A program made the position numbers and the translations under genes. The notes under the pieces are model-generated. The model had not been told where the DNA came from and did not search any database. It worked only from the letters and a program-made list of their open reading frames with translations. Below, piece by piece: positions 34,993 to 37,426 of a stretch of DNA of 37,426 nt (positions are counted from its first letter, which is position 1; each line of letters begins with the position of its first letter). The DNA is from UBA6911 sp964481255 (GTDB lineage: Bacteria; Acidobacteriota; UBA6911): positions 1 through 37,426 of the forward strand of contig CAYZTZ010000020.1 in NCBI GenBank assembly GCA_964481255.1. The letters run 5' to 3'.

Positions 34993-35889
34993 TCAGTCGC
35001 ACGAGCAATAGAAGTCGAGGATGCTCGCCAGACGCGTCCTTTCCAGGAAAAACCGGTAAAGTTTCTCGCCGAGGGGGTTGTCGCCCGGTTTCTTCAGAAC
35101 GGGCGTTTCCCAGAACAGGACCCGCAACCCGGCCTTTTCCGTAAGCAATCTGAGAGTCGACGGGGTGAAATACCAGAGGTGATGGATGGCCGCGTAATGG
35201 CGCCAGCGGTGGGACTTGAGACGGAGCCGGCTCTGCAACGACTTCAGACGGGCGCTGATTCCCGCGAGGTTGGGGACGCTGATGAAGACGATGCCGCCGG
35301 GCGCGGCCAGGCGACGGCTCCGCTGCAGTTCCTGAAGCGGATTCTGGGTGTGCTCCAGCACATGATTGAAGCGAATCGCCTCAAAAGACCCCGGCTCAAA
35401 ATCGACTCGCCCGAGATCCCCTTCCATGAGCCTGCAGGACAACTTGCGGGCCTGCGATGAGAGCCGTATATCCGATCCCGCGATCTCCCAGCCTTCGTCC
35501 CGGGCGAAGGCGAGGAAAGCTCCATCGCCGCATCCGACATCTAAAATCCTTCCCCGACCGCCCAGTATCTTTTCGATCGCCTGAAGCTGACGCCTGTATT
35601 GCAATTTCCGTGCGTGCGCGATCTGCCGTTCTCCCCCGGAGAGGCGGAAATATTCCTGCTGGTAGAGCCGGTCCTGGAGCTCCTCGAAGGTCGGCCGCGG
35701 GTTGGCGAATTCAAGCTTGCAGACGGGACACCGGCAAAGGTGAAACCCCTGATGATCCACCGCGAACAGCCGCGGCGGTATCCCGCAGACGGGACAGGGG
35801 ACCTGTTCCATATCCAGGAATCCGGGTTCGTCCGGCGAACGGACCGCATCGGCATGCGGTCCGGGCTTCTGGTATTCGATCGAACGCAA
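34993..35889 (-). CDS. Class I SAM-dependent methyltransferase with N-terminal zinc ribbon
   Basis: This 298-aa protein carries a zinc ribbon (Cys32, 35, 54, 57) and then a Methyltransf_23-like domain with motif I ILDVGCGDGAF (115-125) and the later FNHVLEHTQNP block. Zinc-ribbon/methyltransferase fusions of this type often modify sugars or lipid-linked glycans, but the substrate is not shown here. The start is probably a TTG at 35889 with a GAGGG site 9 bases upstream; an ATG at 35811 would remove 26 residues but has no clear ribosome site. It is transcribed alone, with decayed genes downstream. Confidence 0.85.
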   Translation of the reverse strand: MRSIEYQKPGPHADAVRSPDEPGFLDMEQVPCPVCGIPPRLFAVDHQGFHLCRCPVCKLEFANPRPTFEELQDRLYQQEYFRLSGGERQIAHARKLQYRRQLQAIEKILGGRGRILDVGCGDGAFLAFARDEGWEIAGSDIRLSSQARKLSCRLMEGDLGRVDFEPGSFEAIRFNHVLEHTQNPLQELQRSRRLAAPGGIVFISVPNLAGISARLKSLQSRLRLKSHRWRHYAAIHHLWYFTPSTLRLLTEKAGLRVLFWETPVLKKPGDNPLGEKLYRFFLERTRLASILDFYCSCD

Positions 35890-36036
35890 TTGAAATTTCC
35901 CTCGGCCGGCGTATGCGCCGGCGCTGCGCCCAACACGAACCGCTGCGGCCGTTTCACCGTGACGTCCTGCGGGACGAACAGCCGGCGCCGGATGAAGGCC
36001 GTCGCGGCAAGGGCCGGAGCACCGGCCCTCTTGGGA

Positions 36037-36567
36037 CTAGAGCTCGCGCTGATCGGCAAAGACGCCGCTGTAGGACGCCGATCCCTCGCACCGCTCAAAA
36101 ACCACCTGGGCGATCCTGACGCCGGATCTCAGAAGGATCGCGTTGCGGCTCGCGTTGAATATCTCGAACACCTGCCGCATATCCCGGATACCCGGCTGGA
36201 GGAAACTGGCCGTGACATGAACCATGAGACCCATGCGGGCGAAACGGCTCCGTCCCTCCAGCGAGGCGGCGATGTCGGGGGGCAGGGTGAGCCTCTCGAC
36301 CGTCATGCCCAGCACCAGCTCTCCGGGTTTGAGAAGGTAATGGCTTCCCGGCGGAATGTCGATGAGGCGCGTGATGCGCCCCAGCGCATGGGCGTCCTGG
36401 ACCATGTCCATCAGGTCGATTTCATTCAGCCCTTCCAGAAACACGCGGATCTGCGGATAGAGCGTCATGTCGTAGGAGGCGGCGTCGAGAGCGGACTCGT
36501 CGAACGGATCGATGACGATTTCGCCCGCCCGCACAGCTTCCAGTATCTTGTCGCGCGCCAGGATCAC
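36037..36567 (-). CDS. dcd: dCTP deaminase
   Basis: This 176-aa trimeric dUTPase-superfamily enzyme deaminates dCTP to dUTP in pyrimidine nucleotide synthesis. Key blocks are EGRSRFARMGL (104-114), the HVTASFLQPG strand (117-126) and the catalytic Glu135 in QVFEIFN, followed by RIAQVVFERCEG. A bifunctional dUMP-forming type cannot be excluded. The GTG at 36567 has GGGAGG 7 bases upstream and is preferred over the longer frame to 36753. The GTGA overlap with the upstream zinc-ribbon gene implies coupling. Confidence 0.92.
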   Translation of the reverse strand: MILARDKILEAVRAGEIVIDPFDESALDAASYDMTLYPQIRVFLEGLNEIDLMDMVQDAHALGRITRLIDIPPGSHYLLKPGELVLGMTVERLTLPPDIAASLEGRSRFARMGLMVHVTASFLQPGIRDMRQVFEIFNASRNAILLRSGVRIAQVVFERCEGSASYSGVFADQREL

Positions 36568-36788
36568 GGGACATCCTCCCGAAGCCCTTCGCCCGGCTCC
36601 ACCCCTTTTTTCAACTTTGCGAGCTCCCTCTGTATATCCTCCCACATGTGCCCGTGAAGCTTCAGTTTCAGCTTGCAGACGGGACAGGCGAATTCCGAAC
36701 CTTCGACGAGATCGCCGACGGGATAACTTTTCTTGCGCCCGCAGATCGGACAAGTGATGGGCAACTGGTCCTTTTCCATGGAATTCAT
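36564..36788 (-). CDS. Small zinc-ribbon protein of unknown function
   Basis: This 74-aa protein has one zinc ribbon of two CxxC pairs: Cys13/Cys16 and Cys35/Cys38. A charged helix (about 46-60) and a short tail follow. The CPVCKL around its second knuckle resembles the ribbon of the neighbouring methyltransferase. The function is unknown; it may bind nucleic acid or a partner protein. It overlaps dcd by 4 bases (GTGA) and starts at the ATG at 36788 after AGGA. Confidence 0.7.
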   Translation of the reverse strand: MNSMEKDQLPITCPICGRKKSYPVGDLVEGSEFACPVCKLKLKLHGHMWEDIQRELAKLKKGVEPGEGLREDVP

Positions 36789-36846
36789 GGTGTCCTGTTC
36801 GACCCTCCTCTCACAAGCTCTTTTTGAAAACGGCCGGCGGGCCTCA

Positions 36847-37426
36847 TTATTGCGCCTTGGCGGAAGGCCTCAGAGTGTACGGGCCCTTCATCCCGATTCC
36901 TATGGTGAACCAGAGGATCGGCTTGTCGATCCGTGCGAATCTCACCGGGCAATGGGGCAGCCCGGGCGGAATCCAGACGAGGCAGCTTCTGTTCAGGACG
37001 TGCTTTTCGCCGTCGATCCAGAACTCGACTTCCCCGCCCAGGTTGTAAGGGTCGTGCTGCCCGACGGAGCCGATATAGCCGAAAATCTCGCCCCAGTCAT
37101 GGGCATGCTCCGGGTGAGTCGCGTTTTTCTCATAGCCTTTGTACATCCACACGAAATCGATATACGGCGCCCCCTCCACCAGATCCAGGTCCAGGATGCG
37201 GGTCGCCTCGATAGTCGATCCGCTTTTCTCGCGCATTTCCGCCTGTTTCTTTCTCGCTTCCGGAGAATCATTCTGCCGGGGGGATTTTTTGGGATTCACG
37301 CCGTAGGAGATATACTTGGCGAAATTCCGCTCGGCGGCCTTGTCCTGCCTGAATGGCGTCGCCGTCCTCCCGTATTTGGACTCCTTTCCCCCGAAGGACC
37401 CGGTAAAAAATAGAATCGGCGAGTCG
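36847..37426 (-). CDS. Cupin-fold protein, 5' end beyond window
   Basis: The minus-strand frame is open from the window edge to a stop at 36847, giving 192 visible codons. The C-terminal half has cupin features: the HPEHAHDWGE metal-type motif, then the LGGEVEFWIDGE and LVWIPPGLPHCPV strands. This suggests a single-cupin enzyme or binding protein, substrate unknown. The N-terminal start is not visible; the GTG at 37299 lies inside a longer conserved frame and is probably not the start. Confidence 0.75.
   Translation of the reverse strand, partial: DSPILFFTGSFGGKESKYGRTATPFRQDKAAERNFAKYISYGVNPKKSPRQNDSPEARKKQAEMREKSGSTIEATRILDLDLVEGAPYIDFVWMYKGYEKNATHPEHAHDWGEIFGYIGSVGQHDPYNLGGEVEFWIDGEKHVLNRSCLVWIPPGLPHCPVRFARIDKPILWFTIGIGMKGPYTLRPSAKAQ

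Noticed and set aside
1..37426. tRNA, rRNA and CRISPR arrays
   Set aside because: No cloverleaf-like sequence, rRNA segment or regularly spaced repeat array was seen by eye; a covariance-model search would be needed to exclude small RNAs.

Overview
This is a GC-rich bacterial chromosome segment, most likely from the Acidobacteriota or a neighbouring deep phylum. The taxon is an inference. It rests on the Oar-type TonB receptor with an N-terminal carboxypeptidase-regulatory domain, the high GC content, the dispersed intergenic repeats and the mix of anaerobe-like genes. No rRNA, tRNA or CRISPR was seen.

Layout. (1) 1-3941, minus strand: a reduced division cluster mraZ-ftsL-ftsI-ftsW. Its mraZ promoter carries three regularly spaced TGGG boxes. 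rsmH is absent, and so are the usual mur/mraY genes between ftsI and ftsW. (2) 3942-6774: repeat-rich intergenic DNA, a possible small inverted-repeat element, an unknown winged-helix-like protein and a SorC-type regulator. (3) 6864-16822, minus strand: the main discovery, ten tightly packed genes. In transcription order they are a FHA-like/RING protein (E3 candidate), a ThiF-type E1, an E2-like protein, an unknown protein, a ubiquitin-like protein, a JAMM/JAB peptidase, a proteasomal AAA ATPase (ARC/Mpa), a Dop-like protein, Pup (66 aa, ending GGQ) and the Pup ligase PafA. A complete ubiquitin-like E1-E2-E3-Ubl-deconjugase set thus appears co-transcribed with a complete pupylation set, with no 20S proteasome genes in view.

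(4) 17252-23062, plus strand: a four-gene operon in which two Tm-1-like (UPF0261) proteins flank a biotin-dependent carboxyltransferase and a biotin carboxylase. The carboxyltransferase has Glu where the carbamylated metal-binding Lys is expected. (5) 23109-33710: two exported proteins related to the UGSC (seleno)protein family. Each is interrupted by an in-frame UGA followed by a matching bacterial-type SECIS hairpin, so both are read here as selenoproteins. Between them lie a frameshifted Oar-like TonB receptor and a Tat-exported FAD flavoprotein. (6) 33724-37426: a lipoprotein, decayed SDR and MFS remnants that meet at about 34500, a zinc-ribbon methyltransferase, dCTP deaminase overlapping a small zinc-ribbon gene, and a truncated cupin gene at the edge.

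How the genes may work together. In the central operon the E1, E2 and RING could attach the Ubl to targets, the JAMM enzyme could process or remove it, and the adjacent Pup/Dop/PafA system would tag proteins with Pup for the shared ARC ATPase. Co-regulation of the two tagging systems follows from the gene layout; any functional crosstalk is a hypothesis.
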